Assembly (NCBI RefSeq): GCF_030347395.1
Contig: NZ_CP128170.1
Coordinates: 2,108,001-2,172,000, forward strand
Length of the DNA stretch: 64,000 nucleotides
Source of the DNA: Microbacterium sp. ET2
GTDB lineage: Bacteria > Actinomycetota > Actinomycetes > Actinomycetales > Microbacteriaceae
Direction of reading: 5' to 3'
Below, piece after piece: positions 33,845 through 44,919 of the stretch (position 1 is its first letter; every line of letters starts with the position of its first letter). Both the position numbers and the translations under genes were made by a program. The notes beneath the pieces were generated by a model. The model had not been told where the DNA came from. It saw only the letters and a program-made list of their open reading frames with translations, and searched no databases.

Positions 33845-34596
33845 GACAGGACGCTCGTGACCTGGGGGAGGTGGCGCATGTACGCCTCGCCCATCGTGTC
33901 GTGGGGCAGGCCCAGGTTCGGGCCCGCGTTGCGCTTGACCTGAACCCCGCGGCGCACGGCGAGGTCGGTGTAGTACGACCACATGTGCTTCTGGGCGGGA
34001 AGGCATTCCATCGCCGCACGCTTGCGCGGGAAGGCGTCGGTGATGTCGAGCAGGACGTTGGGTGTGAAGTCGCACTGCTCGGGCTGGTGCGGTTCGAAGA
34101 AGAACACCGGCGGAGCGCCGATGATCTGCTCCTTCGTCGGCGTCGATCCGTCGCCGTTGGGAACGCCGATGGCCTGCGCGAGGATCCGCGCCTCCAGGGC
34201 CATCCGCGCCGCGGCCGGGTGGTCGCCGTTGTAGGGATCGCGCAGGGTGTGGGTGAGCACGACGGTGGGCTGGACCCGCCGGTAGAGGTCGACCAGCTTC
34301 ACGACGGCGTCCCGCGATTCCACGAGGGGGTAGTCGCCGAGGTCGAGGAATTCGATCTCCGCGCCGAGGGCGGATGCCGCGGCCTCGGCCTCCCCGCGCC
34401 TGATCTCCTTGATCTCGTCGAGGTCCTTTCCCTGCAGCCACTGACTGGCCGACTCGCCACGCTCGCCGTACGAGAGGCAGGCCACCACGGCGCGATCACC
34501 ACGCATCGCGGCGGACGCAATCGCGCCCCCGGCCCGCCAGACGAAATCGCCCGCGTGGGCGCTGACCACCAGCAGTGTGCCCTGAGCCTCTGACAT
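33841..34596 (-). CDS. galB: 4-oxalomesaconate hydratase, PIG-L-fold (GalB-type), 251 aa
   Basis: PIG-L/LmbE-fold zinc enzyme. The N-terminal metal motif reads VVSAHAGDFVWRAGGAI, matching the GalB variant rather than the AHPDDE of deacetylases. The downstream metal histidines are in TLRDPYNGDHPAAARMA. GalB hydrates 4-oxalomesaconate to 4-carboxy-4-hydroxy-2-oxoadipate, the substrate of the next enzyme, LigK. First gene of the operon. It is divergent from the LigM-family gene, and the 142-bp spacer holds a palindromic candidate operator. Confidence 0.87.
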   Translation of the reverse strand: MSEAQGTLLVVSAHAGDFVWRAGGAIASAAMRGDRAVVACLSYGERGESASQWLQGKDLDEIKEIRRGEAEAAASALGAEIEFLDLGDYPLVESRDAVVKLVDLYRRVQPTVVLTHTLRDPYNGDHPAAARMALEARILAQAIGVPNGDGSTPTKEQIIGAPPVFFFEPHQPEQCDFTPNVLLDITDAFPRKRAAMECLPAQKHMWSYYTDLAVRRGVQVKRNAGPNLGLPHDTMGEAYMRHLPQVTSVLS

Positions 34597-34635
34597 GCCG
34601 TAAGGGAATCACACCCCTAGCGGAATGGTCAAGAA

Positions 34636-34647
34636 ATTGTCTACAAT
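34636..34647. promoter_or_regulatory. Candidate operator ATTGTCTACAAT in the galB / LigM-1 divergent region
   Basis: A 12-bp palindrome (ATTGT-CT-ACAAT) in the short divergent spacer, positioned to control both directions. A variant, AAATTGTCAACGAT read on the minus strand, occurs at 39973-39985 between LigM-2 and livG. FadR-type GntR sites and some IclR sites look similar; both regulator types are encoded nearby. Confidence 0.5.
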
Positions 34648-34717
34648 CTCGGCTACCGGATCCCTCCGCTCGTAGGGATGTCGCCCACCCACGCCGCAGC
34701 CGCGGACGCGGTGCTGA

Positions 34718-36934
<2,217 letters not shown>

Positions 36935-36942
<8 letters not shown>

Positions 36943-37816
36943 CGCGCACCACGATCCCGGCGTCGTGGGGGTCGCTCGTGAGCTGTTCGAAGTACTCCAG
37001 CGACCGCGCCGAGCCGCGCACGAGGGAGCGGATGCCGAGGGGATGCTCTTCGACGTCGGCCCGGTAGGCCTCGGCGAGGTCCTTCTCGATGCCCGCGGCG
37101 GCACGGCGGAGGAGTCCGATGTATGGATGCGGCGACGCGCCGTCGTTGGGGACGACGACCCCGATCGCGGCGTACACCGATCCGTCGGGCCCGGAGACCG
37201 GCACGGCGATCCCGCGCGAGTCGGCGTGGATGTGGCCGTCGTTGACGGCGAACCCGTCGGCGCGCACCTGGCGCAGGCGCGCGCGGAGGTCCTTCTCGGT
37301 GCGGATGGTGCGCTCGGTGTAGACGCGCAGGCCCTGCCGCACCACCTCGGTGACGAGGACGGGATCGGCGAACGCGAGGAGCACCAGTCCGCTGGAGGAC
37401 GCGTGCAGCGGCATCCGTCCGCCGATGAGGGTGGCGTTGAGGACGGCGTCCCGCATCGAGAGGCGCTCGATGAAGAGCACGTCGGTGCCGCTGAGCACCC
37501 CGAGCTGCGTGTGCTGGCGCACCCGCTCGTGCACCGCGCCGAGCCAGGGGCGCGCGATCTCTCGCAGACCGAGGGCTCCGGGTGTGCGGCTGGCGAATTC
37601 CCACAGCCGAACGCCGAGCCGATAGGTGCGGTCGGGGAGGCGCTCCAGCAGTCCCTCGCGTTCGAGCTCGGAGACGAGACGGTGCGCACTGGAGCGCGGC
37701 AGCCCCGAGGCATCCGCGATCTCACTGAGGGTGAGGAACGGATGCCACGCGTCGAATGTGTCGAGGATGCGGAGGTGCTTGTGGAGCACCGACTCCCCCG
37801 CGGATCCGCGTGCCAT
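36935..37816 (-). CDS. IclR family transcriptional regulator, 293 aa
   Basis: The N-terminal winged helix-turn-helix is LTLSEIADASGLPRSSAHRL then ELEREGLLERLPDRTYRLG. The C-terminal IclR effector domain is QLGVLSGTDVLFIERL, ASSSGLVLLAF, GFAVNDGHIHADSRGIAVPV and VYAAIGVVVP. IclR proteins often control aromatic catabolism with pathway intermediates as effectors. Its position inside the LigM/gal cluster makes it a candidate regulator of both LigM genes and the gal operon. Confidence 0.92.
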
Positions 37817-37819
37817 GGG

Positions 37820-38263
37820 TCACTCCTGCGTCACGGCGCGCCGTGCGTCGCGCCGAGCGCGGAGGGCGAGGAGCGCCGCAGCGGTGAACGGCGCCATGGC
37901 GAGGTGGCAGAGGGCGAGGGCGACGGTGCTGCCGGTGTCGAAGTCGGCGGGGATCGTCAGGGCGAAGATCGTCCCGATCTCGAGCAGCACCGCCACGATG
38001 ATCGCGACGAGGAAGACCCAGCGCCACCAGTGCCCCACGATCGCCGCGACCGTCAGCCCGACGAGGAGCGGGACGGCGGTGAACTGGATCAGCACGGGTG
38101 GCAGCACCTGCAGCGGACCGCCGGCGGCGGTGAACCGGAAGTCGACCCCGAGAAGGCGTGCGATGCCGTAGATCGCGAGGTTCGCCAGCACGGCGCCGAC
38201 CACGGCGATGAGGATGATCCAGACCGACCTCAGCGACGAATATCGGTTCATCGCGCGGCGCAT
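37820..38263 (-). CDS. DUF6069-like four-helix membrane protein, 147 aa
   Basis: Four hydrophobic helices: VWIILIAVVGAVLANLAIYG, LIQFTAVPLLVGLTVAAIVG, WVFLVAIIVAVLLEIGTIF and LALCHLAMAPFTAAALLAL, with a basic C-terminus. It resembles DUF6069 membrane proteins of actinobacteria, whose function is unknown. The ATG at 38263 is 6 nt after TAGCGT (leaderless). It ends 4 bp before the IclR start, so the two may share a transcript. Confidence 0.7.
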   Translation of the reverse strand: MRRAMNRYSSLRSVWIILIAVVGAVLANLAIYGIARLLGVDFRFTAAGGPLQVLPPVLIQFTAVPLLVGLTVAAIVGHWWRWVFLVAIIVAVLLEIGTIFALTIPADFDTGSTVALALCHLAMAPFTAAALLALRARRDARRAVTQE

Positions 38264-38340
38264 GCTCGCACGCTACCCGAGATCCACCCTTCTCAGAGCG
38301 AATCGGGCCCCGCCTCATCAACGCTCACGAGGAGATCCAC

Positions 38341-38380
38341 GCTCCTACGGACCGATCGAGCGGAATGGCACCGTAGGAGC
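38341..38380. repeat. Inverted repeat downstream of LigM-2
   Basis: GCTCCTACGG (38341-38350) and CCGTAGGAGC (38371-38380) form a perfect 10-bp stem with a 20-nt loop, about 65 bp beyond the stop of LigM-2 (minus strand). Possible terminator. A GAGATCCAC direct repeat (38280-38288 and 38332-38340) lies beside it. Confidence 0.45.
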
Positions 38381-38443
38381 GCGAACCGCCTCGCGGAGGA
38401 GGCGCAGAAGCCGGGACGAGCGAGCCGCAGCGAGCGGCGCGGG

Positions 38444-39811
38444 TCAGTCGTTCGCGCGATAGACCGTCCGCGCGTACTCGTGGAACGGCGCCGGAGCGAC
38501 CGTCGCTCGGATGCGCACCTGACGGTGCTGCCGGTCGACGGAGTGCTTGCGCGAGATCGGCTCCTCGCCCCAGAGCACCTCGACCTCGGCGCCCTCGGGA
38601 ATCTCGTTGTCGAGGGTCGCGAGCGACATGTACAGCTGGTCGTAGGCGACGTAGCCGGCATCGGTCGAGATGCCGACGCGGCGACCGTCCTGCTGGACCG
38701 CATCCATCTGGTAGAAGCCGTAGCGGGCCTTGGGGAAGTCGAGGTACTTCGCCGGCACGCCGGGTTCGACCTGCGAGCGGACGACGTCGGCGACGTCCGA
38801 GGAATTCCAGATGAGGGTGACCTTGCGGCGCGCCGGCGCCTCGGCGATCTTCTCCAGCGCCTCCCGGCCGTGGAAGTCGTGGTCGAAGCGCACCGAGCGG
38901 CCGAGGCCGAGATCGAACGGCGTCATGTAGTAGTCGTGGACGTCGGGCGAGTACAGCGATCCGCCGATGGACCCGATCCGCGCCGCGGGGAGCCACTCGC
39001 GGTACTCGGCGAAGTCGTCGTCGAAGATGGCCGGGAACGGCGTGGGGACCCATCCGGACTCCAGCGGCGAGGACGAGTACGCCTTCGCGCCCACGCGGCG
39101 GATGTCGAACTCCTCCCCGGCCTCCATGATCGCGTTCAGGACCACCTCGTTGTCCTCCCAGGGGCCGTAGAACTCGAAGCCCGGCTGGCCTGCCATCCCG
39201 TGGCGGAGTGCCTTGACGGGACGGCCGGCGATCTCGACGTCGCCGATGTGGAAGAACTTGATCGCCGGCGGCGGGCCGCCGAAGATCTTCTCCATCACCC
39301 GGTCGGCGTGCGGCCCCTGCAGCTCGTAGCGGTAGAACGTCGGCGGGCCCTGGCGCATGTGCGAGTTCGGGTCGAGGCGATACTGCGCGTCCTTGCCCGC
39401 GGCCTGCGCCTTCTCGATGTTGAACCGCACCCAGTCGATGAGGATGTGGTGTCCCACCAGCACGATGCCGTCCGAGCCCTCGTGGTTGTAGAACAGGATG
39501 CCGTCGCCGATGAGGTAGCCGTCCTTGTTCACCGAGATGAGCTGCTTGGCGACCCCCGGCCGGAACGTCGCGAAGGTGTTCGGCGAGATGCTCTGCAGCA
39601 GAGGGATCAGGTCGGCGCCGTCCATGAACAGCTGCGTCATGTGGTGCGACTGATCCATCAGTGCCACCGAGGTGTTCCATGCGCGCTGCTCGTCGCGCCA
39701 GTTGGTGAACTCCGGCGCCACCGGGAAGGTGAACGCGGGCCAGTTCTGGTTCCGCAGCAGTTCCACCGGGCTTGCCTCGCGGGCGATCGCCTGGGCCAGT
39801 GTTTCGGTCAT
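38444..39811 (-). CDS. LigM-family tetrahydrofolate-dependent O-demethylase, copy 2, 455 aa
   Basis: Same GcvT-like fold and branch as copy 1, but clearly more diverged: FTFPVAPEFTNWRDEQRAW, LMDQSHHM, GDGILFYNHEG, LRHGMAGQPGFEFYGPWE, SPLESGWVPTPFPAIFDDDF and VRFDHDFHGREALEKI. The differing substrate-side segments suggest another methoxyarene (for example syringate versus 3-O-methylgallate or vanillate). It is divergent from the Liv-type importer with a shared control region, so importer and enzyme probably handle the same compound. The ATG at 39811 has GGAGGG 6 nt upstream. Confidence 0.83.
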   Translation of the reverse strand: MTETLAQAIAREASPVELLRNQNWPAFTFPVAPEFTNWRDEQRAWNTSVALMDQSHHMTQLFMDGADLIPLLQSISPNTFATFRPGVAKQLISVNKDGYLIGDGILFYNHEGSDGIVLVGHHILIDWVRFNIEKAQAAGKDAQYRLDPNSHMRQGPPTFYRYELQGPHADRVMEKIFGGPPPAIKFFHIGDVEIAGRPVKALRHGMAGQPGFEFYGPWEDNEVVLNAIMEAGEEFDIRRVGAKAYSSSPLESGWVPTPFPAIFDDDFAEYREWLPAARIGSIGGSLYSPDVHDYYMTPFDLGLGRSVRFDHDFHGREALEKIAEAPARRKVTLIWNSSDVADVVRSQVEPGVPAKYLDFPKARYGFYQMDAVQQDGRRVGISTDAGYVAYDQLYMSLATLDNEIPEGAEVEVLWGEEPISRKHSVDRQHRQVRIRATVAPAPFHEYARTVYRAND

Positions 39812-39972
39812 CGTCGACCCTCCATTCGTCGGCGTCACACTATGCGCTGCCGCGTGGCGATACCGGCGTTGTTCCGTTGAACGGAAATTGGCGGCGCCTG
39901 CACGCGGCGGCGCGCCACCATCGGAGCGCAAGGGTCTCGAATGGGTCACAGTCAGCCGATCTGCGCACCAAA

Positions 39973-40006
39973 ATCGTTGACAATTTCGACGATTATCGCG
40001 TAGCGT
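39973..40006 (+). promoter_or_regulatory. Promoter of livGFHMK with overlapping candidate operator
   Basis: TTGACA (39977-39982), 18-bp spacer, TAGCGT (40001-40006). ATCGTTGACAATT (39973-39985) overlaps the -35 and, read on the minus strand, matches the motif of the operator at 34636-34647 (AATTGTC-N-AC-R-AT). AATCGT (39972-39977) and ACGATT (39989-39994) also form a wider dyad. Confidence 0.55.
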
Positions 40007-40069
40007 CCCCTGCACGGGACGACTCGATCCCTGGTGTCAGAGCAGAGGCGCGACGACGGAAGGCGGGCA

Positions 40070-40849
40070 ATGGGTGCTCGATTGACGGTGTCGGACGTCA
40101 ACCTCCACTTCGGCGGTGTCCGTGTGCTCGAGGATGTCTCGTTCGCCGTGGAACCCGGCAGCATCGCCGGGCTCGTCGGACCGAACGGGGCCGGCAAGAC
40201 GTCGCTGTTCAACTGCATCAGCGGTCACTACAAGCCCTCGAGCGGGTCGATCACGATCGACGGCTCCGAGGTGCTGGGCTCCTCGCCCGCGAGCCTGGCC
40301 ACGCACGGGCTCGCCCGCACCTTCCAGCATCCGGCCCTCCAATTGCGCGAGACGGTTCTCGAGAACGTGCTCCTCGGCGCCCACGGACGACTGCCCGGCG
40401 GCGCACTGGAGTGGTCGATACGGATGCCGCGGACTCGCCGCACCGAGAAGGAGCTGCGCGCCGAGGCGCTCGCCCTGCTCGAGCGCAACGGCCTCGGCTG
40501 GACCGCTCACGTGCGCGCCGATGAGCTGTCGCACGGTCTGCACAAGGGCGTCGAGCTCTGCCGCGCCCTGATGAGCCGCCCGACGCTCCTGCTCCTGGAT
40601 GAGCCCGCAGCTGGGCTGCCGCACAACGAGGTGGAGCAGCTCGTCGAGACCGTGCGGAGGGTGCGCGACGATGGCATCACCGTCGTCGTGGTCGAACACA
40701 ACATGGGGCTCATCGCGGCACTGACCGACCACGTCGTCGTCCTCGACCACGGCCGGAAGCTGATGGAGGGCACTGCCGCAGAGGCCCAGTCCGATCCGCG
40801 CGTGATCGAGGCGTACATCGGAAAGGACGCCGACGATGACGCTGCTTGA
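40070..40849 (+). CDS. livG: Branched-chain-type ABC transporter ATP-binding protein LivG, 259 aa
   Basis: First ATPase of a HAAT-family importer. Walker A is VGPNGAGKTSLFN, Walker B LLLLDEPAAGL and the H-loop VVVEHNMGLI. The signature segment reads LSHGLHKGVELCRAL, where LivG normally has LSYGQQ-like residues, so the C-loop is atypical. Related systems carry aromatic acids as well as amino acids. The ATG at 40070 follows GGAAGG; a GTG 12 codons upstream is an alternative. It overlaps livF by 14 bp. Confidence 0.9.
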   Translation: MGARLTVSDVNLHFGGVRVLEDVSFAVEPGSIAGLVGPNGAGKTSLFNCISGHYKPSSGSITIDGSEVLGSSPASLATHGLARTFQHPALQLRETVLENVLLGAHGRLPGGALEWSIRMPRTRRTEKELRAEALALLERNGLGWTAHVRADELSHGLHKGVELCRALMSRPTLLLLDEPAAGLPHNEVEQLVETVRRVRDDGITVVVVEHNMGLIAALTDHVVVLDHGRKLMEGTAAEAQSDPRVIEAYIGKDADDDAA

Positions 40850-41546
40850 GCTCAAGGACGTCACCGCCTTCTACGGACCCGTTCAGGTGCTGGAGGGCGT
40901 CTCGCTGACCGTGCCCGACGGCGGGGCGGTCGGCATCCTCGGCGCGAACGGCGCCGGCAAGACCACCACCCTGCGTGCGATCAGCGGAACCGTCCGCGCC
41001 GGCGGCACCATCCTCTTCGAGGGCAAGGACATCCGCGGCTCCAAGCCCGAGAAGGTCGCGGCCATGGGGATCGCGCACGTCCCCGAGGGCCGTGGCACCC
41101 TGGGCGGGCTCACGGTCCGCGAGAACCTCCGCGTCGGTGCGTACCTGCGGCGCGACCGCAAGGGCATCGAGAGCGACATCGAGTACTGCCTCGATCTCTT
41201 CCCGCAACTGCGCGACCGCATCCGCTCTCACGGCTCGGCCCTGTCGGGCGGCGAGCAGCAGATGCTCGCGGTGGCCCGCGCGATCATGGCCAAGCCCCGC
41301 CTGTTGCTCCTCGACGAGGCGTCGCTCGGACTCGCGCCGTCCACCGCGAAGTCCGTCTACGAGGCGATCGGGCGCCTGCGCCGCGAGTCGGGTATCGCGA
41401 TGCTCGTCGTCGAGCAGAACGCCAACCTCGCCTTCACCCTCGTCGACAGCGCCACGGTGCTCGAGACGGGCCACAACGCCGTCACCGGCTCGACCGCGGA
41501 GCTGCGGGGCATGGACGAGATCCGCCGCGCATACCTGGGAGGCTGA
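40836..41546 (+). CDS. livF: Branched-chain-type ABC transporter ATP-binding protein LivF, 236 aa
   Basis: Second ATPase of the importer. Walker A is LGANGAGKTTTLRAI, signature LSGGEQQMLAVARA, Walker B LLLLDEASLGLAP and the switch region VVEQNANLA, which has Gln in place of the H-loop His as is common in LivF. Canonical length. Its start is inside the livG 3' end, indicating coupling. Confidence 0.93.
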   Translation: MTLLELKDVTAFYGPVQVLEGVSLTVPDGGAVGILGANGAGKTTTLRAISGTVRAGGTILFEGKDIRGSKPEKVAAMGIAHVPEGRGTLGGLTVRENLRVGAYLRRDRKGIESDIEYCLDLFPQLRDRIRSHGSALSGGEQQMLAVARAIMAKPRLLLLDEASLGLAPSTAKSVYEAIGRLRRESGIAMLVVEQNANLAFTLVDSATVLETGHNAVTGSTAELRGMDEIRRAYLGG

Positions 41547-41547
41547 C

Positions 41548-42429
41548 GTGCAGACCTTCATCCAACTCGTGGTCGACGGCCTGTCGACCGGGTCGATCTA
41601 CGCAGCGCTCGCACTTGCGATCGTCCTGGTGAATCAGGCCACCGGCCTGATCAACTTCGCCCAGGGCGGCATCGCGGTGCTCTCCGCCTACATCGCCTAC
41701 CAGTTCACCGTGTGGGGGCTCCCGCTGGTCCTGGCGATCCTCGCCTCGGTGGTGGTGTCCTTCTTCATCGGGGCGTTCATCGAGCGATACCTCATGCGCC
41801 GCTTCGAGAAGGGCGACCCCGACACCGCCGTCGTGGTCACGATCGGGCTTCTGACCCTCATCACCGGCATCTGCGCGTGGATCTGGAGCTACAACAACCT
41901 GCAGTTCCCGTCGCTCTTCCCGCTGGACACCGTCACGATCTTCGGAGCGGTCGTGAGCGTCCGCTCCCTGGGCACGATCCTCGTCATCGTCGTGATCATG
42001 CTGATCCTGCAGGGGCTCTTCCTCGGAACGAAGCTGGGCCTGGCCCTGCGCGCGGTGGCGATCAACCCCGAGTCGGCGTCGTTCTCCGGCTTGAAGGTCG
42101 GCCGGCTCCTCATGGTCGGGTGGGGCCTGGCCGCCGCCCTGGGTGCCGTCGCCGGCGCGATGGTCGCCCCGCAGCTGACCCTCACCCCCGGGATGATGGA
42201 CGGCGCCCTCGTCTACGCGCTCGCCGCCGTCATCATCGGCGGTCTCTCCAGCCCCCTGGGCGCGGTCGTGGCCGCGTGGCTCATCGGGGTTCTGGAGAAT
42301 CTCGCCGCGGTCTACGTTCCCTTCATCGGCTACGACCTCCGCATCGCAGTGCCGTTCATCCTCCTCTTCATCGTCCTCATCCTGAGGCCGCAGGGCCTGT
42401 TCGGCCGGAAAGTCGTGGTGCGGGTGTGA
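41548..42429 (+). CDS. livH: Branched-chain-type ABC transporter permease LivH, 293 aa
   Basis: Inner-membrane permease with about eight helices. Family markers are LSTGSIYAALALAIVLV, TGLINFAQGG, ALRAVAINPESASFSGLKV (the EAA-like cytoplasmic loop) and the terminal LRPQGLFGRK. The GTG at 41548 has GGGAGG 5 nt upstream. Its stop overlaps the livM start (TGATG). Confidence 0.93.
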   Translation: MQTFIQLVVDGLSTGSIYAALALAIVLVNQATGLINFAQGGIAVLSAYIAYQFTVWGLPLVLAILASVVVSFFIGAFIERYLMRRFEKGDPDTAVVVTIGLLTLITGICAWIWSYNNLQFPSLFPLDTVTIFGAVVSVRSLGTILVIVVIMLILQGLFLGTKLGLALRAVAINPESASFSGLKVGRLLMVGWGLAAALGAVAGAMVAPQLTLTPGMMDGALVYALAAVIIGGLSSPLGAVVAAWLIGVLENLAAVYVPFIGYDLRIAVPFILLFIVLILRPQGLFGRKVVVRV

Positions 42430-43487
42430 TGACAACGGCAACCAGCATCCTGCAGCGTCCCTGGGTCAGATGGGCGGGCCTCGCGCTCGGCGTCATCCTC
42501 GCCATCGTGCTCCCGCTCGTCTTCGACGCGGGTACGAATTCCACCCTCGCCCGCATCGGCGTCTTCGCCGTGGCCGTCCTCGGCCTGAACGTGATCATGG
42601 GATACACCGGCCAGGTCATGCTCGGTCAGATCTTCTTCGTCGGACTCGGCGCGTACATCACCGCCTACGGGGTGTCGCAGGAGTGGAACATCCTCCTGGT
42701 GTTCATCCTCGCTCTCGCGCTGACCGCCCTCGTCGGGCTCGTGATCGCGCTGGCGGCAGCGCGCCTGGGCGGACTCGCGATCGCCATGGTGACCATCGCC
42801 CTCCCCATCGTGGGCGTGCCGCTCGCCCGGCGCCTGGGGGAGTTCACCGGCGGATCGCAGGGCCTGTCGGCGCGGTTCTCCAGCGCTCCCGAGTGGGCGC
42901 CGCTGTACGACGATCAGTGGCAGCTGTACCTCGTGCTGCTGATCGGCGGCATCACCTTCCTCCTCACCCGCAACCTCGTGCGGGGGAAGTACGGACGCGC
43001 GTTCGCCATCGTGAAGGAGAACGAGGCGGTCGCGGCATCCATGGGCATCTCGCCCTACAAGTACAAGGTGCTCGCCTTCACCATCGCCGCCCTCATCGGC
43101 GGGGTGAGCGGGTTCCTCTACATGGTCGTGATCCAGTACACCTCGCCCGAGACGCTGAGCTTCGGTCACTCGATCGAACTCGTCATCTCGATGGTCGTCG
43201 GTGGGGCCGGCAGCATCGTCGGGTCGATCCTCGGCGGCGCCTACTACGTCCTCGTCCCGCAGCTGACGAACATCATCGACCCGAACCTGACCGCGATGCT
43301 GCAGGGCGCCATCCTGCTGCTCGTGCTGTTCCTCCTCCCCGGCGGGCTCGTCTCGCTTCCCCGGGTCATCCGGCGGCTCGTCCGCCGCGGCGACCGGGGT
43401 GGAGGACCCGGCGCGCGGTCTCAGGCGGCGACACCGCAGCCGGTCGCCGCATCCCACCCATCCACCGAGAGAAAGCAAGACACATGA
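42429..43487 (+). CDS. livM: Branched-chain-type ABC transporter permease LivM, 352 aa
   Basis: Second permease, with about ten helices. Family markers are GYTGQVMLGQIFFVGLGAY, RGKYGRAFAIVKENEAVAAS (cytoplasmic coupling loop), LAFTIAALIGGVSGFLY and GGAGSIVGSILGGAYYV. An extended hydrophilic C-terminal tail follows. Its stop and the livK start share ATGA. Confidence 0.93.
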   Translation: MTTATSILQRPWVRWAGLALGVILAIVLPLVFDAGTNSTLARIGVFAVAVLGLNVIMGYTGQVMLGQIFFVGLGAYITAYGVSQEWNILLVFILALALTALVGLVIALAAARLGGLAIAMVTIALPIVGVPLARRLGEFTGGSQGLSARFSSAPEWAPLYDDQWQLYLVLLIGGITFLLTRNLVRGKYGRAFAIVKENEAVAASMGISPYKYKVLAFTIAALIGGVSGFLYMVVIQYTSPETLSFGHSIELVISMVVGGAGSIVGSILGGAYYVLVPQLTNIIDPNLTAMLQGAILLLVLFLLPGGLVSLPRVIRRLVRRGDRGGGPGARSQAATPQPVAASHPSTERKQDT

Positions 43488-44767
43488 GCGAGTTCCACAC
43501 GAAGACGTGGGGACGCCGGGCGCGGGTGACGACCGTCGTCGCCGGCATCGGCATCCTCGCCCTGGTGGCCACGGGCTGCGCCCGCGGCGCGAACACCGGG
43601 GGCGGTGATGAGTCGGGCGACGCCGTCGCGGCGAGCCCGGGCATCACCGACGACAGCATCACGCTCGGCATCACCACGCCGCTGTCGGGTCCGACCGCCG
43701 GACCCGGCACCTGCACGGTGGCGGGCCTGGAGGCCTACTTCGGCGCCGCGAACGCCGAGGGCGGCATCGAGTTCGGCGACGGCAACACCCGCACCGTCGA
43801 GATCGAGGCCCTGGATGACGCCTACGACCCGCAGCAGGCGGCGGCGAACTTCGAGCAGCTGAAGGACAGCGTGTTCGCCATGACCTCGGGACTCGGCACG
43901 CCGACCAACCGCGCATGGCGCGAGGCGGCGATCGACGACGAGGTGCCGCAGGTGCTGATCATGACCGGCGACCCGTTGTTCTCCAACACCGAGGAGAGCC
44001 CCTGGCAGCTCGGCTTCGTTCCGATCTACCAGAACGAGGGTGCCGCGTTCGGCGAGCTCCTGGCCGCGTCGGGCGAAGACCACAAGGTCGCGATCCTCGC
44101 GCAGAACGACGACTACGGCGAGGGCTATGTCGAGGGCTTCAAGGAGGCCATCGAGGGCGCCGGCAACGTCGAGATCGTCGAGGAGCTCACCTACGAGGCG
44201 ACCGACACCTCGGTCGACGCGCAGCTGACCGAGCTGGCCGCATCCGGCGCCGACGTCTTCTTCAACGCGATGTCGATCACGCCGCTGGTGATCTCGTCGC
44301 TGCAGAAGGCGCAGGAGCTCGGGTGGCTCCCCTCCTGGTTCCTGCCCTCCAACACCTCCAGCCCCACGGCGATCCTCGAGCCGGGCGGCGCGACGGCGTT
44401 CCCGGGTGTCTACTCGGTGTCGTTCGCCAAGGCTCCCGCGAGCCCCGCCTACGCCGAGGACGAGGATGTGCAGAACTTCCTCACCAACCTCGCCGAGTAC
44501 GCCGACTACCCCGACACGCCGGCGTTCCCCCACTGCATGTGGAGCTACATGATCGGCGGCACGCTCGAGCAGGTGTTCGGCGAGATGACCGAGCCGACCC
44601 GGGAGAACTTCATGGAGGCGCTGCGGACGGTCTCGGACTACCAGGCGCCACTGATGCTCGAGGGCACGGCCGTCGACACGACCGAGGACGGCCAGCCCGC
44701 CGTTTCGAGCGTCGTGGTGCAGAAGTACAACGGCCGCGGGTACGACACGGTGGAGACGTTCGAGTAA
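43484..44767 (+). CDS. livK: Periplasmic-binding-type lipoprotein of the Liv-type importer, 427 aa
   Basis: Substrate-binding protein of type I fold. The signal peptide ends in the lipobox LVATGC (acylated Cys), followed by a Gly/Asp-rich linker. Mature family features are ITLGITTPLSGPTAGPG, AALDD-type strands, VAILAQNDDYGEGYVEGFKEA and YTSxx-like LPSNTSSPTAIL. Longer and more acidic than classical LivK, as in aromatic-acid-binding relatives. Ligand is inferred to be a methoxylated aromatic acid from the divergent LigM gene. Last gene of livGFHMK. Confidence 0.88.
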   Translation: MSEFHTKTWGRRARVTTVVAGIGILALVATGCARGANTGGGDESGDAVAASPGITDDSITLGITTPLSGPTAGPGTCTVAGLEAYFGAANAEGGIEFGDGNTRTVEIEALDDAYDPQQAAANFEQLKDSVFAMTSGLGTPTNRAWREAAIDDEVPQVLIMTGDPLFSNTEESPWQLGFVPIYQNEGAAFGELLAASGEDHKVAILAQNDDYGEGYVEGFKEAIEGAGNVEIVEELTYEATDTSVDAQLTELAASGADVFFNAMSITPLVISSLQKAQELGWLPSWFLPSNTSSPTAILEPGGATAFPGVYSVSFAKAPASPAYAEDEDVQNFLTNLAEYADYPDTPAFPHCMWSYMIGGTLEQVFGEMTEPTRENFMEALRTVSDYQAPLMLEGTAVDTTEDGQPAVSSVVVQKYNGRGYDTVETFE

Positions 44768-44791
44768 CCGGCGTCGTCCCATCGCTGCGCA

Positions 44792-44822
44792 AGGCGCGTC
44801 GTCCCCACAGGGGCGACGCGCC
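44792..44822 (+). terminator. Strong hairpin after livK
   Basis: AGGCGCGTCGTCCCC (44792-44806), ACA loop, then GGGGCGACGCGCCT (44810-44823): a 14-bp stem with one bulged T. It begins 25 bp after the livK stop. A short CTTCCCGTT stretch follows instead of a T run. Confidence 0.7.
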
Positions 44823-44842
44823 TTCCCGTTGCGATGAGACGT

Positions 44843-44905
44843 CCGCGACCCGTCACGGACTGCGGGTCGTGCAGCGCACAGGCCGCAGATGTCGACGGGT
44901 CGCGG
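44843..44905. repeat. Intergenic palindrome with CCGCGACCCGTC / GACGGGTCGCGG ends
   Basis: Twelve-bp inverted ends (44843-44854 and 44894-44905) enclose an inner CTGCGG/CCGCAG pair. The outer ends match those of the hairpin at 19021-19075. It lies between convergent livK and GntR genes, after the livK terminator. Likely a dispersed palindromic element. Confidence 0.6.
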
Positions 44906-44919
44906 TGGGAGCCGGGATG

